Below, piece by piece: positions 19,880-32,463 of a stretch of DNA of 64,000 bases. The stretch spans positions 219,415 through 283,414 of the forward strand of contig NW_022985167.1 of the NCBI RefSeq assembly GCF_010093535.1, in the 5' to 3' direction. Positions within the stretch are counted from its first letter, which is position 1. Every line of letters begins with the position of its first letter. Source of the DNA: Lindgomyces ingoldianus (Eukaryota > Ascomycota > Dothideomycetes > Pleosporales > Lindgomycetaceae). Below the pieces are notes generated by a model. It was not told where the DNA came from, did no database searches, and worked only from the letters and a program-made list of their open reading frames with translations. Made by a program: the position numbers and the translations under genes.

Positions 19880-22800
19880 GGAAACTGGGTACAGCCACCG
19901 CAACAGCAGGCAGCGCAACAGGGAGGGAGTGGGTATAACCCGGGGCTGTATGGTGCAATGCCAGGAGCGTATAATCAAGGACAAGGAGCTACTGTAGCGG
20001 TACGTTGTCGGGAGAGGCGCTTTGAATAGTGTGGAGAGGAATGAATGCTAACAGGAGCTTCAGTCACAATATCCCCCGCAACAACAACAACAGCAACAGG
20101 ATCTACCTCCTCCTCCCCCTCCGAAACCTCAAGGATTTGCAGCTGCAGTTCAACAGCAGGCACCACAGCAGCAGAATCAGCAGACTTGGCCCCAACAACC
20201 TGCATACAGCGCGCAGCAACAACAGCAAAGCTTCCAGTCTTCACAACAGAATACTGGGTTCACTCCCCAGGGACAGCAGGGAGACTTCAGTCAGCAAGGA
20301 CAACAGGGAGGATATCCACAGCAGCAGGGCGGATTCCAGAATCAAGGCGCACCGCAACAGCCATACAACAGTGCTGCTCCCCCACCGCCTTCACAGACTC
20401 CTGGCGGTTCCTACTTCCCTCCAAGCCAGGGGAGACCGACCTCGATATACGGCGCCGATCAAGCCGGGGCATACTCGAACCCCTCGTCGGCCGTGACACA
20501 ACAGCCCCCAAACTCAGTGCTAAGCCCCAACGAACAGCACCCCGCGTATATACCGCCCTCGCTCACAGGCCAGGGTGTGCAATCGTACATGCCATCGAAC
20601 ACGAACCCAATGCCTGGTGTCTATGTTCCTCCTCCACCTGATATTCCAGCCTGGCAGCAGGCTCAGCATGCACCTTTGCAGGGAGGGAAGAAGTTCAAGT
20701 ACACTAAGCCGAATATCCAACCTGCCTTTCAACCCCAAGGATATCAGGGGCAGATAGGAATGCAACCACAACCGCAAATGCAACAAGGCCAATTTGGACA
20801 GCAGCCTGGGCAACCCCTACAACAGCAACAGCCATTTAATCAGCCAGTGCAGAACCAATTCCAGCCCCAACCTCAGCCTCTGATGCCGCAACCAGGGCAA
20901 TTTGGGCAATCTACGCAACCTCAGCAACAACAGCAATTTGGACAGCCAATGCAACCACAGGGCCAATTCCAACAAGCACAACAGCCTCAACAACTCACTC
21001 AGTCGCCGCAAGGCCCTCAGTTGCAGCAAACTATTCAGCAATTTCCACAACAAGGACAACAGTGGCCAACGCCACCGGCAGATCAAGCATATGCTCAGCC
21101 AAGCATCCCGCCTTCCTATGGCGTACAACAACCGGTTCAACAACAGGGGTGGCAGCAAGGTCATCAAGCTCAAGGATCAGTTGCCGGACAGCAATATCCT
21201 CATGGACCGGATCAAGGTATCCAAGCCCCAAAGCCTATCAACGGCCACACTGGAAATACTCCTCCGAACTTTGTCACTGACCCAAGCCCCCAAAGCCAAC
21301 CGGTATCTCCAGTACAGAACCGACATAGCATGAGCTTCAGCTCTGCACATGCCCAATCGAGTCTAGGGCGAACCGGCTCCGTCAGCTCGATCGCTTTGGG
21401 TGCATTGCGGAACCAGAACAGGATTGGGACATCGTCGGTGCCACCAGCAGCACCTACGCCTCCTCCACCGCAGAAGCCAAGTCAACCATCTGCTCTCGCT
21501 GCCAGTGCTCTGGGCAGCGGTGGCCCTTCAGACTGGGAGCATTTTGGGCATGTCGAGGATGAGATTGATGACGAGGATATATTTGGAGCAAAGAAAGATG
21601 AGAAGAAAAATGAGCCTGCACAGTTGGATAGTGTTGAGCTGCCGGTCCATCCTTCTCCCCCATCAACAGTGCACGAGTGGCCCACTCCACCCCCTCAGTC
21701 TGCGCAGCCTGCGCCGCTGAATGTGGGTATTCAGAGGAGAGATACATATCAGCCTACGCCTCCTCCTAAGCCTGATAGCACCCCGACTCAAGCGCCTTCT
21801 GAGCCGCCTTCACAAGGTTTTGTTATGGATGAAGGGATCGTGGTTGCAAATACGACAGCATCACCCCCGCCCGCGCAGGTTTCACACCCTACACCTGCTC
21901 AGCAGAATTTTGTCATGGATGATGGATGGGCTCCGCCGAAACAAAGCACGCCTCAACAACAACAACAGCCACATCCTCCACCTCCTACAGGCACTACATT
22001 TACGATGGACGATGGTGGATGGGCAGCGCAGTCAACATCACCACCAGCTAGACAACAAACTCCAGCCCAACAGCAACCACCACGGCAGCTGCCCGCTGAC
22101 AATGCATTTGTTATGGACGATGGAGGCTGGAGTGCAGCGCAACAGACTCCAACACAAGCGTCTACAGGTTGGGGTGCGCAACCTAAACTTCAGAAACAAA
22201 ACTTCGCTACGGAATTAAAGGACAACGGTGAGGATTATGAACGGCTGAAATTGGACATGCAGAACGAGCTTGCAGCTCTTCAAACCCAAATTGATGTCTT
22301 GAAAGCGGAAGCCGAATCCTCGAAAAGCCAGGCTGAGGCCGAGAAAAGTGTGCTGAGCATGCAGATCGAGAGCATGAAAGCTGACGCCGAACAAGCCAGA
22401 AGTAATTCTGAAGCCGCGAACAAGGAGAAAGATATTACGATCGAACGGCTAAAGGAAGAAATCGAAGGCAAACATGAGACTATCCTTGAGAGAGATGCTA
22501 CCATTGCAGATCTGAAGCGACAACTCGAATCTGAGAAGCAGAAGGAAGTGCCGAAGCCAGCACCTGCTGACCTAGTTCCAGATATTAATCCTTGGTATGC
22601 GGGGTCTTTGGAAAGATACATTGCCATGTTGAGGAGCGAGGCTGGTGAACCGCAGGTCGAGGAGAAGATTAAGGTGTTTACGGGCTTTCTGGCCGCAGAG
22701 TCGAGAGCTAGAGGGCTGGATTATTATTCCACACTCCCAGCACCGGTGCCGGTACAAGAACCTGTAAACTCGCACCCTATCGTAGAGCCAGAGCCGACCG

Positions 22801-24668
22801 GAATATCGAGGGGTGCGTCAAATGCTTCAGCCAAGAAGCCGGCCATGCATATCCAGATGCCACAGCAAACTCCTGTCGAGGACATTGAGGAGCCTCGGTT
22901 CAGTCCTGGAGGAAGACCCATAGTACCGCAAAGACAGCCGACTCTCAAGTCCAACGACAGTGTGCCAACCGAGCAGTCGTTTATCATGGCTAGTGGACCT
23001 GAGCCACATCCTCAGATGACAACGCCCGCGGATAGTTTTCAACGCTCAGGGAACAGTCAGCCTTTACATCGGTCCAGTACTGTTGGCCTTCCAAGCGAGC
23101 CCTCCTCTCAGGCAAGCACCATCCTCACCCCGACCAGTTCAGCCGATGATGATTTCAACAAGACGCCGATACAGTCGCCACCCGAGGAACAGCCACAACC
23201 GCAGTATGTTGCATTCAAACCGAGTGCCGCTAGAGAAGATTCATCAACAAGTCATCGACAGTCTGTGTCCTTTGGTACTCCCTCCTTCCAGACACCAAGC
23301 TCGGGTCATAACAATGACGAGATATTCTTCGGTCAACCACAACCGAGCTCGAAACCCACGAGTAGGCCAACGACGAGTGCAAGCAAACTATCTGATGTGC
23401 CGGTCCCTGCGCCTCTAAGCGTCACGCCTACCGCTTCAGTCACAAAGAAGAACGCCGTCGACATTCTTGCCGATCTCCTGCCCAAGCAAACAAATTCTTC
23501 CACCCCATGCCCTGGCCTTGAAGAAATACGCAAATCCGTTATCGCTCTCCCATCTGAATTCACCTATATCACTGAATTAACAGCCTCGTGGGAGAAATCC
23601 GCCGCTCAAGTCCGCTCCAAGAACGACGCCGCTCGTCGCGCCCGCCAAGAAAAATCTGAAGCTCGCACCGACGAGCTATTCAACGACAACGAAATCAGCT
23701 ATGCAGACATCGGCGCCATTGAAGACGAATTCAAGGAGAAAGAACGCGAACTCAAAGCGCAAGAAGATCGGGACGAATACAAAGAATACGTCAAGAATGT
23801 CTTTGATAAAGTGTATGATGGATTGCAAGATCAGATTAAACACCTCATGGAAGCTCATGTCAGCGTGGAAGCGCTGTTGCTGAATTCTGTCGCTGTCGCT
23901 ATCGCTCCGCCCGCTGACTTGGGCGAGGGAAGTGATGTCCCAAGCACGAAAGACTGCCTAGAGCTCCTTCAAGAAATTCACATGCTAATCGAAGTCCGAC
24001 ATGAGAAAGTCGTGGCCGCGGTCGCAGACCGCGATAAGCGGTACAAGAAAACGGAAATTCAACCCCTGTATGCGGCAGGCAATATTGGCAAGATGAAACA
24101 AGTCGAGCGCCATTTTGAGAACGCCGAACGCCAGGCGGTGCTAAGGGCTAAGGGGGAGAAGGCAGAGAGAGTGGGCGAGTTGGTCCGTGTGTGTGAGGAT
24201 TGCGTTGTTAGAGCTGTTGGGGGGTTGCAGGGTCATGGAGATCGGATTTTGAATGCGGTAAGGGGTTTGGATAAGACTGAGGTGGAAGGGAGGGGGGAGG
24301 AGGTGTTGGAACGAGCGAGTCAGGCGTTGGGCGACGTTAAACAGACTTCTAAAGATCTACTGTCCCTATTTAACGCCCTGGAAATTGAGCTAAACTCCGC
24401 AGTCCTGGAGGCGGAAATTGCGCAAGCGCGAGTGGAGAACTCGGATGGTGTGAGAGCCAAGGAATTAGAGATCGAGATGGTGGAGGGAGAGAAGAAATTG
24501 AAAGAAGAGTTTCAGCGCAGGGTTGGGGTACTAGATCAGGATAAGGAGGCAGTGGAGAGGTTGTTCGAGGAGAAAGGTTTGAAGGTAGTGCTAAGTGAGG
24601 AGCAAGAGAAGCAGTTGAGGTTGAAGATGGCGTTGGAAGAGGCGAAGAAGAGGAATGGGGCTAATTAA
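19594..24668 (+). CDS. Large Gln/Pro-rich coiled-coil protein with repeated MDDGGW motifs, function unknown
   Basis: Three exons, 19594-19693, 19749-19999 and 20055-24668, give 1654 aa. The first 500 residues are low complexity (poly-Q, QQP, polyproline). Residues 700-810 carry four spaced copies of a short motif, F-V/T-M-D-D/E-G, three followed by W (FVMDEG about 706, FVMDDGW about 735, FTMDDGGW about 766, FVMDDGGW about 801). A weaker FIMASG lies near 1093. Another acidic patch reads DWEHFGHVEDEIDDEDIF. A heptad-like coiled coil covers about 835-950. The last 400 residues (from VDILADLLP, about 1246) are highly charged, helical and the least repetitive part, so probably the conserved domain. 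No catalytic or membrane segment is seen. A scaffold or RNA/vesicle-associated role is possible but only inference. The start was chosen because exon 1 keeps the Q/P-rich style and splices cleanly. Confidence 0.8.
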
Positions 24669-25257
24669 GTCCAGGATGAGGGGGTTTGGGTTAGGTTAGC
24701 TTGCTCTGGGCTGCATATATACCATTGAGGGCGTTTATGCGGGCTTGACACTGGTTTGAGAATATCCATTTAGCATTGGAGTTTGGAATTTGGGGTTTTC
24801 ATTTCTGGTGTCCCAGTAAAGCCATCATATTGCCTATTGAATTGGATATGTTTGGACAATTTTAATGACTTGTTCTTAAATGCTCCAATTGTGTCTTTCA
24901 GCCTCCACTACACTTGCCGCCGTTGATTCTTTCTTGTTAACTTTTCTTCCTTTGGTATCAATCGATCGCTCTGCATTGAATTTAACAGTTCTAGACATCA
25001 TAATTGTAGCGTCAATGAGCCACTTGCAACGTCTCTCCCTGTATTAAATGGTTTACAATCACAGCATCATTAACTTACACACCTTTCCCGTGCCAGAGTC
25101 AAATCTCTCGGAGATTGGCTTAAAATTCTTGTAATGTCATCACATCATACTTAGTAGCATACCAATCTAACTTATAGAGTCATTCATTGCATCAGAACTG
25201 ATCAAGATCGGCATTACAGAACTATCGTGGTCCTCTGTTCTTAGAAACCGCCTATAT
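24669..25257. other. Convergent intergenic region
   Basis: This is AT-moderate sequence between the 3' ends of the Q-rich gene (+) and the permease gene (-). It must contain both terminators. No gene-like frame is present. Confidence 0.5.
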
Positions 25258-27040
25258 CTACTGCCAAATCAAAGAAATCTTCTTCCACCACGGTCCATCT
25301 ATCTTCCTCTGTGGCCTCTCTTCAGCCAGCACCTCCTCCATGCCCGTATGCATATCCACATCTTCAGGTCTATATGCCCACGGGTCACTCCACGCCCAGA
25401 TACGATGTCCGAAGTAAATCCCTAGAAAGATAGGAATCCCGATGTATGCCGTGAGGAAGGAACTCGCGTTCCAATTCTGGGGCCAGAAGACGTTGAATCC
25501 GTTGATAAGCACGAGGAACGTAAATCCAACGATCGCACACCAGGCACCCACAGGCTGTAGCTTGGACCGATATGGCAAGTCCATAATGCTTTGCACGCGA
25601 CATGCTTTGCGGAAACGCAGGTAAATGATGCCACAACAGATCCAGGAGATGAAGCCAGAGGTGTTGGTCAGGTTCACGAACCAATTGAAAACGACTGAGG
25701 AGCTGGACCCTACGTTTAGGTAGGCGAGGCCGCAAAATAGTGAGGAGGCTGTTACGGCCCAATAAGGGACGCCGGATTTAGTGCAGGCCTTGAAGATGGA
25801 GGGGGCGTTGCCGGAGAGGGCGAGCGCGTAGAGAGAGCGTGAGGAGAGGTAGAGGAAGGAGTTTCCGGATGACCAGGCGGAGATAATGATGCCGGCGTTG
25901 ATAATAGAGTCGAGAACGGGGATGCCGGCGTTTTTGATCCCGATGACGAAGGCTGAAGATCCTGCGCCGGCACCGCCGTTGGTGATTTTGGGGTCGTCGG
26001 AGGGACAGATCACGGAGATAGCGAGGACACAGCCAATGTAGAAGAACACTAGACGGTAGATGTAGCGGCGGGCAGCAATGGGCAGATTCCGCCTCGGCGA
26101 CTTCATCTCTCCTCCTGTCGCAATGAGCAGTTCAGGGGCAAAGGTGAAGGGGAATGCCGATAAAACGAGAGTAGAAAGTAGCGCAAGGAAGCGCCCGGTG
26201 TCTCCTCCAGCTAGGTAGGTATTCGCAGCTCCAGGATGCTTCCAATAACGGAATCCCAAACGATCGTGATCGGGCCCTCCGCCCCAGAAGAGAATGAAAG
26301 ATACCATCAGCAGTCCAACCATCATTATAACCTTAGTGCCCGCAAACCAGAACTCTGTTTCGCCGTAGAACTTGACTGGCAGAGCATTCAGGCCCACAAT
26401 AACGACGATCATGATAGAAATCCATACTGCAATATTGACAGGCGCATTCCAGTAATCGATAACGAGACCAGCGGCCGTAATTTCGTAGGGGACGAGAATG
26501 CCGAGGGAGTAGAAGTAGAGCCAGCCAAGTGCGAACCCTAACGAACGGGAGACATAACGGAATCCGAAGAGGTTCATAGAAGAGCCCGGAGTGGGGAGAT
26601 AAGCTGCGACTTCGATAATGGCGGAGACAACGCAGAAGATTAGGAAAGACATCAGACAATAGGAGCCGAGGATGAAAGCCGGGCCACCGCGAGCGAGGGT
26701 TTGACCGGAGCCGACAAAGAGACCTGTCCCTATGGTGCCGCCGAGGGCGATCATCTGTGCGTGCCTGTGGTATTTTGCGTATTAGCTTAACTCCCATGAT
26801 TTCCGTTCGCTCGGGTGTGGCAGTAGTTTGGGTGAAACGCAAATTCTTGGAGATATGGCTGGTGGCTTACCTCGACTTCAATCCCCGCTGAGTTCGCTCA
26901 TAACGCTCATCGAAGAGCTCCCCGGCAAGGACCTCTGGGTTCACAACTGAACTCCTCCTTCGCGATGCCGAATTGCGGTTTTCTCCATATTGCCGTACCT
27001 TCTCTCCGTCAAGGCCTATTTCGACTTTTTTCTCGGCCAT
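25258..27040 (-). CDS. Amino-acid permease, fungal YAT (APC) family
   Basis: Two exons, 27040-26871 and 26764-25258, give 558 aa. The 106-bp intron joins TQRGLKSR to HAQMIALGGTIGTGLF, reconstituting the first-helix signature of yeast-type amino-acid transporters. About 12 hydrophobic segments follow with family landmarks: PFTFAPELLIATGGEMKSPR, then SAWSSGNSFLYLSSRSLYAL and SGFISWICCGIIYLRFR. The N-terminal 55 residues are hydrophilic and cytosolic. Predicted role is proton-coupled amino-acid uptake at the plasma membrane; which amino acids cannot be told from sequence. Length matches the family (500-600 aa). It is convergent with the Q-rich gene, with its own promoter upstream of 27041. Confidence 0.92.
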
Positions 27041-30000
27041 GGTGAGGAAAGGGAAGATTAGAGGTTTGGTAAAGACCAGGCGGAATAAAAAGCGTACGAA
27101 AGTACAGAGAGCACTTTCAAGGGACAGTCTTCCCAAGAGCTTGGGGACTTTGCTCGAGAAAGCTAAGCTTGGTAGCAACCCACCAGCTTTTGTACGTTGA
27201 CCCTGCACGGCAGGACTCTAGCAACCAAGCTTACCCTGCCATGCCATGCGTGTAACCAAAGCAATGCTTGCCTGCCTGCATGCTTCCCCACGAACGGGGC
27301 CAGCCTCCGCTCTAAGCATCCAGGATCCCAAGCCGGCATCTATACAGATCCGTCCTTGTCGGCCATCAGGTTCGCTCAGAGGTCAAATCCGCATCTCAAG
27401 ATAAGAAGTAAACCCTGGGTTTTCTTGGTTATAGCTTGGTGGGAGATAAGCCCTGGATCTTCATACCCAGTTACGTTAACCACTTTTCGCTCAGCACCAT
27501 GAAAATCTGGTGATACGGGCTCCGTCCTTCAGGCCTGGAACTACCCTGGGAAAGGTTACACCAAGCTCTCTTGTGGTCGTGTGTGCATCCTCAGAGCGGT
27601 AAGCCCCGCCGCCGAAAGTACTCCACCTTCTTCCAATGGCTGCACGCTCCAGCACATCGAGAATCGCCTGAACAGGCAGCCTTCCAGAAATCGAGATAAG
27701 GTTTACATAAAGCAGTGAATGTCCAGTGAGACGGCGTGTGGTTATCGGGCCTGTAAATCTCCGTCTCTCGAAAGTAAGATGACGTTCCTAGCTTAGGTAT
27801 AGCGGAGAACAGGGATGAGATGGTTGGCTGGCGTCACCGGTGTCGACCGCTTACCTGGCATTGACGCTGGGAATTTGGGTGAACTGTGGGCCGAGCCTAT
27901 TTTGGGCCATCCATTTCGGAAATTGTGTTTCTGAAAGTCGACATTGGCAGCTAGGCTGGGATTCTCTGGAAAAGGTTCTTCTCTGGCACTAGAACGTAGC
28001 AATGTCTAAACTCCTTGGATAGGACAGAAATTTGCATCCATTTCCTTGATCCTCTAACTGATTCGAGCGACAGATTTCCCAGGTCATATCCTTCTCGTAC
28101 TAAGCTCCGCGAGTAGAGGAAGTAGATACTAAGACGGAATACGCCGTATGTATTTGCCGAAAGTCTGTCGACGCAGAAGCCCTTGGCGTCCAACGTCCGT
28201 CCATGTCGTATGACTCTCATTCACGAAGCACGAACAAGAACACACGGGCCAAGGCGTCATCAGGGAATATCGCGCATGTTGTGTTACGCGTGGTAATCCA
28301 GTATTCAGATGTCCGGTCAGATGGATGTCAGATGAGAATCTGCCTTGTGAGGCGTCTGATGAAGGGAGGTGGAAGAGATGGAAGAGTGGGGCTGAAGAGC
28401 TTTCCTGATAATCAAAAGTGGAAAGTATTATATATCGTATGCAAGCGTCTGCTCGTTTGCCTCTCTCGTGCGTGGGCGCACTGTGTGGTTCGGTTTTCCA
28501 ACCGAAGAGCCTCATCGGGTAGCGTGGTGCGGCCGAAGATACACGGAAGTATTAGAAGATGCACTGACTGCGCTAGGAAAAAGCTACCCTTTAAAGATGA
28601 AGCCCCACAAACGTATGTCAATTCTACTGAACGAGTCTAACTACGACAGTCTTTTTTTACTTAGTACTTCCGAAGCTACTCTTCTCTTTCCCCTCGTACA
28701 TTATCTTTGGTATACCTTTTCTTCACTCTAATACCCGTCCCAACGAGATATTTATCTTGTATTGACATTCATGGGATGATTGGCCAGACCAAGCCAGACC
28801 GGATCTGGCTAGCTAGTCTTCGAAGCTCAACATTCACTAGGTCCATAACTTTTCAATCCTCCACTCAACACACTAATGCCATCAAACCGAGCCGTTGTCT
28901 CATCCATCTATATCACTAAAGATATTTCTGGTTGGCTTTAAGGCTAGGGAAGGCCTTTGATGACGTCAATAAGTTTGTCACGAATTGTACTAAAGTGATT
29001 TACTAAACTTCATATCTGTTCATTTTTGAATGCTGCAGTCATGCTGCTCACCATTTTTCTCTTTGCTCTTACCACGGCTTTTAGTTATCCCGGCGGATGA
29101 GAAGCCTATTCCTGTTCTTCTACAAGCTCTGGCTATTATACTCCCTTAGAATGGTATCAGCCGTTACTTCTATTCCTCCGCACCTTTCGAGCTTTATATT
29201 TGTTATCGTCCTACTCCAGCCTTCAATTAAGCATATCTTTTCCTGGGCTGATACGCGATACATTATTTCTTTCAGATGTTCCAAAATACCTTTTGGAGGC
29301 GGTGTCAGTGCGTTCACGCACGCGCTCATTTTCGTTCTGAGCGTGAGCGTTCAACCTTGTGTCCTGGAGAAGACATTAACATTCGTTACCTGTGCATATC
29401 CATTTACAATTGCACTTTCGCAAGGGTCCTTCGTCGGGTTTCGCCTCGTGGGCAGAAGTTCGATGTTTTCGTTGACGATCACTTCGTCCAGCTTGCTGTG
29501 CGCAAGACCGCTCAGTCGTCTGTCGGTAAGGTGCTTCCGGCGCGCTATCGGTAATCCCTGAAGCCAGCCCACGGAGGAGTCGGCGAGCTTCTTGTATCGC
29601 ACTTTATAGCCTACTTGTGGTCTTACATTCCAATTTGCGGATGCAAGCGTCGATTCTTCACAGGTTCTGCTCTTAACTGCGGGGAAGGTGGAATCTGACG
29701 CCAACGGGCCTTAGTCAAACATGTGTTTTGGCAAAGTGGTTGCTGCCATAGGGGTAGTCTAAATTACGCAATTGATGATTTCGTGCTTTTTGAGCTGTAA
29801 GTTTTCGAGCGTAATGAAGAACGATGCTGACTGGAAAGAACTTCCAGAACATCATTTTTTTTTCGAACGGCTATCATTATCCCTATAATCTGGCGTTATG
29901 TAGTCACATATTGAAGTTTTTATGGTAGATTGAGACTACACTATTCTGGGCCGAGTTCGTTGCTATACAATATAGCAGAAATGGTCGCTGCCAGAGCTCG

Positions 30001-30485
30001 AATTTTGGTGAATTATAATGAGAAACTAGACAGCTCCAAGAGTCGTGGGATTTCAGACATGGTTTTTGTCTTATCAAGCGTGTCGAGGGCCGTCCAGGGG
30101 CCGGAAACAAAGAGACTGCATGCACAGCATGTTGTCACATGATGCGGGACATGGCTAGAACAGAGTCTACCTGTTAAAACCCTTGCTATAATTAGGTGGG
30201 GCTTTAACAAGATGCAAATTTCTGTCTTGAACTACTGTATCATGTTCTACATCCTCGTTCGCTGCTTTTCAACACCATATCATGTCCCTAGAGTCTTTCT
30301 TGGTGCTAGTGGGAGGATATTCCAGCTCTTTCAGAATCCGCGGAGTCCTTGAGTCGACCAGTTAAGATTATCTACTAATAAATGCATTAATCACGATGTA
30401 AACTCACCAATATTATCACCACACGATACACTGCCATTCACTGTACCATCATCAATGATCTCAACTATTCTCCGAACACTCTACA
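27041..30485. other. Gene-poor stretch of moderate GC
   Basis: This is about 3.4 kb without a supportable gene. Short frames occur on both strands (28203-28640, 29097-29561, 29351-29704) but overlap each other and show no family signature. The first few hundred bases must contain the permease promoter. I see no tRNA or repeat. Confidence 0.45.
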
Positions 30486-30941
30486 TTGAACTTGGCTTCT
30501 CTCGAACCAAGTCATGACACTCCCTTTACCCCTTATCTTCGACCCCGAGAAAGCATACAAGGTCAACGGCATATGTTCAACAGTTGTGACCACAAGTCTG
30601 ACATAGGCCACCAACCGGGTGCTTACCACCTCAACTTGCTCATCCGCTCCCATTGTTCTCAGGTGTTCAGCGCCGACCGCAATACTTTCCTCGTCCTCCG
30701 CCATTTCCCGTCCGGCACTGAACATGGTACCAGCGTTCCCCGATTCCAATCCAAACGCAAATACCACATGCCATACTTCAGCATGTGCAGCCGCTGCGGC
30801 TTGACCGGGGAAACCAAATACGAGTATTTTGGCGAGAATAGGTAAGAGGAGAGACAGATCTCAAAGATCGAGTTCAAGAATGGTAAGTGTCCTTGTGGAT
30901 GCCACACAGGAAAGGAGTGGCCGCGGTTTAATATTCGATAG
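30486..30941 (+). pseudogene. Broken zinc-ribbon-like gene remnant
   Basis: One frame runs from 30486 to a TAA at 30843 and continues in the same frame to TAG at 30939-30941. Before the stop it reads HMPYFSMCSRCGLTGETKY; after it, IEFKNGKCPCGCHTGKEWPRF. The paired CxxCG and CPCG knuckles with a following W-x-RF recall the ICGGCG / ICPCG / DWFRF layout of the intact gene at 39455-40468, so the two may be distant relatives. The stop would be CAA before a C-to-T change in a CpA context, the classic RIP change. No good start codon is visible, and the N-terminal part is doubtful. It could instead be a multi-exon gene with a missed junction. Confidence 0.35.
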
Positions 30942-32458
30942 AATATGGTGTACATAGTTCTGAATCATTTTGAGAATAAGCGTAGCTTGTACTTGCTTCT
31001 TATGGAATGGTAGATAGTATTTCAAGGGGCTGGAAGCTATGGCGACGAGGTATCCCATAGGCTACACAAGGCAGGGTAGCAAGAGCTATTGATAAGTTCG
31101 TCTAGTCATACATTCGAGCAGAGAGAAGCTCGATTCTCTATAGGTTTTCGATGTTCTATAGATTTCTACAAATATATACGACTCTGCTTTCTATAAAATC
31201 ATTGCATGAGGGAATGCTTAGCATTTATAGGGCATCTATCTTACAATTGAGAAGTAGAAGCCGGGATATCACAGCCAGGAGTCCATTGAACGGTAGTCAG
31301 GAGGAAGGGCGCAATCAGTGATCTTGTGGGCGTGATGGTGGAATTTGAGTGGTGGCAGCCATTACTAATTGTTTTACTTTCTGTGCTTAGAGGCAGTTAG
31401 TGCTCCTAGAAGGTAAAGTGTTAGTACCTGAAGAAGACAGAGTAGTACAAAATCCCGAGATTGGTACAAATTTCTCTTCATTTCCACGCCAAGCTACTTT
31501 CTACCCACTGGTGAAAAGGTAAATAATCGAGCGCGTTTTCTTGCATTTACTTGAGCAGTGCTCAGGCTAGGTGTTATGATCTCAGGCAATTTTGAACAAT
31601 ACTACCCTTCCTTACAATAAGTCTTGTACCTGTTTTCACAGTTGCCTAAAGATTCCAGAATAAAAGTTAGTGTCGATATTCATTGTAAACTCTTAAAGAT
31701 CCCCCTAAATCAGAATTGATAAAGCTTTGATGGTTTCTAGACTTAGACCGAAACTCGTGGTACTAGCTGTAACCCTCGTCAGTGCTAAAATAATAGGGTC
31801 AATAGAGAAAATGTGGGTCTATCGATTATAATAACTAGATCAATGCGTCCAAGCGTCAATTGTGTAGAGTGGAGATTGGCCAGGACCAATTGATTCGAAT
31901 TTGGCCCCGCAGTCACTTTCCCCTTCACCTTCTACGTTCAAGTGCCTCAAGGGAAGTTAGAGAAGGAGGGAATCACTTTGTCACTGATTTAGTAGCTATC
32001 AAGGTTAGACTGCAATCATAAACCTTAAATGCAGAATCTTATCTTTCTGACAAATCTTTTATTGCAAGGGGTGTGGACGAAAGAAGAGCCGCGGATATGA
32101 AGCTGGGGGTTGGGTTCCGAGGTTCGTTGGAAGGACGATCGGCTCTCGTCTGCCAGTTAGAATTAACAGGGAACAATTACTATATCGGAATCAGGGCTTC
32201 CAACGAGGCGTAGTACTGTACAATTGGGCGATTTTGAGGCCTGTGCAGGTGAGATTTTGGGTACGTTCGTACGACAGGGAGGAGGAGAGGTAGGTGTACG
32301 TATTGTAACTGTTACAGCTCACGTAATCTGTACAAGTAGTATAATTTAATTAAAGTACACTATACTCTAGTTAAAACAGCTAAGATTATAGGTTTTTAAA
32401 GACACAAGATTAAGGTTTAATTAACTATAAAATAACTAATTCTTTTTAGTAATAAGAG
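30942..32458. other. Intergenic stretch leading to the AT-rich boundary
   Basis: There are no ORFs above background. Up to about 32330 the sequence has ordinary mixed composition; beyond that it becomes TA-rich, marking the edge of the repeat desert. Confidence 0.5.
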
Positions 32459-32463
32459 CAGAG

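Noticed and set aside
29097..29704. Overlapping frames on both strands (154, 92 and 117 codons)
   Set aside because: They overlap mutually, none shows a domain, and the hydrophobic plus-strand frame looks like an accident of composition.
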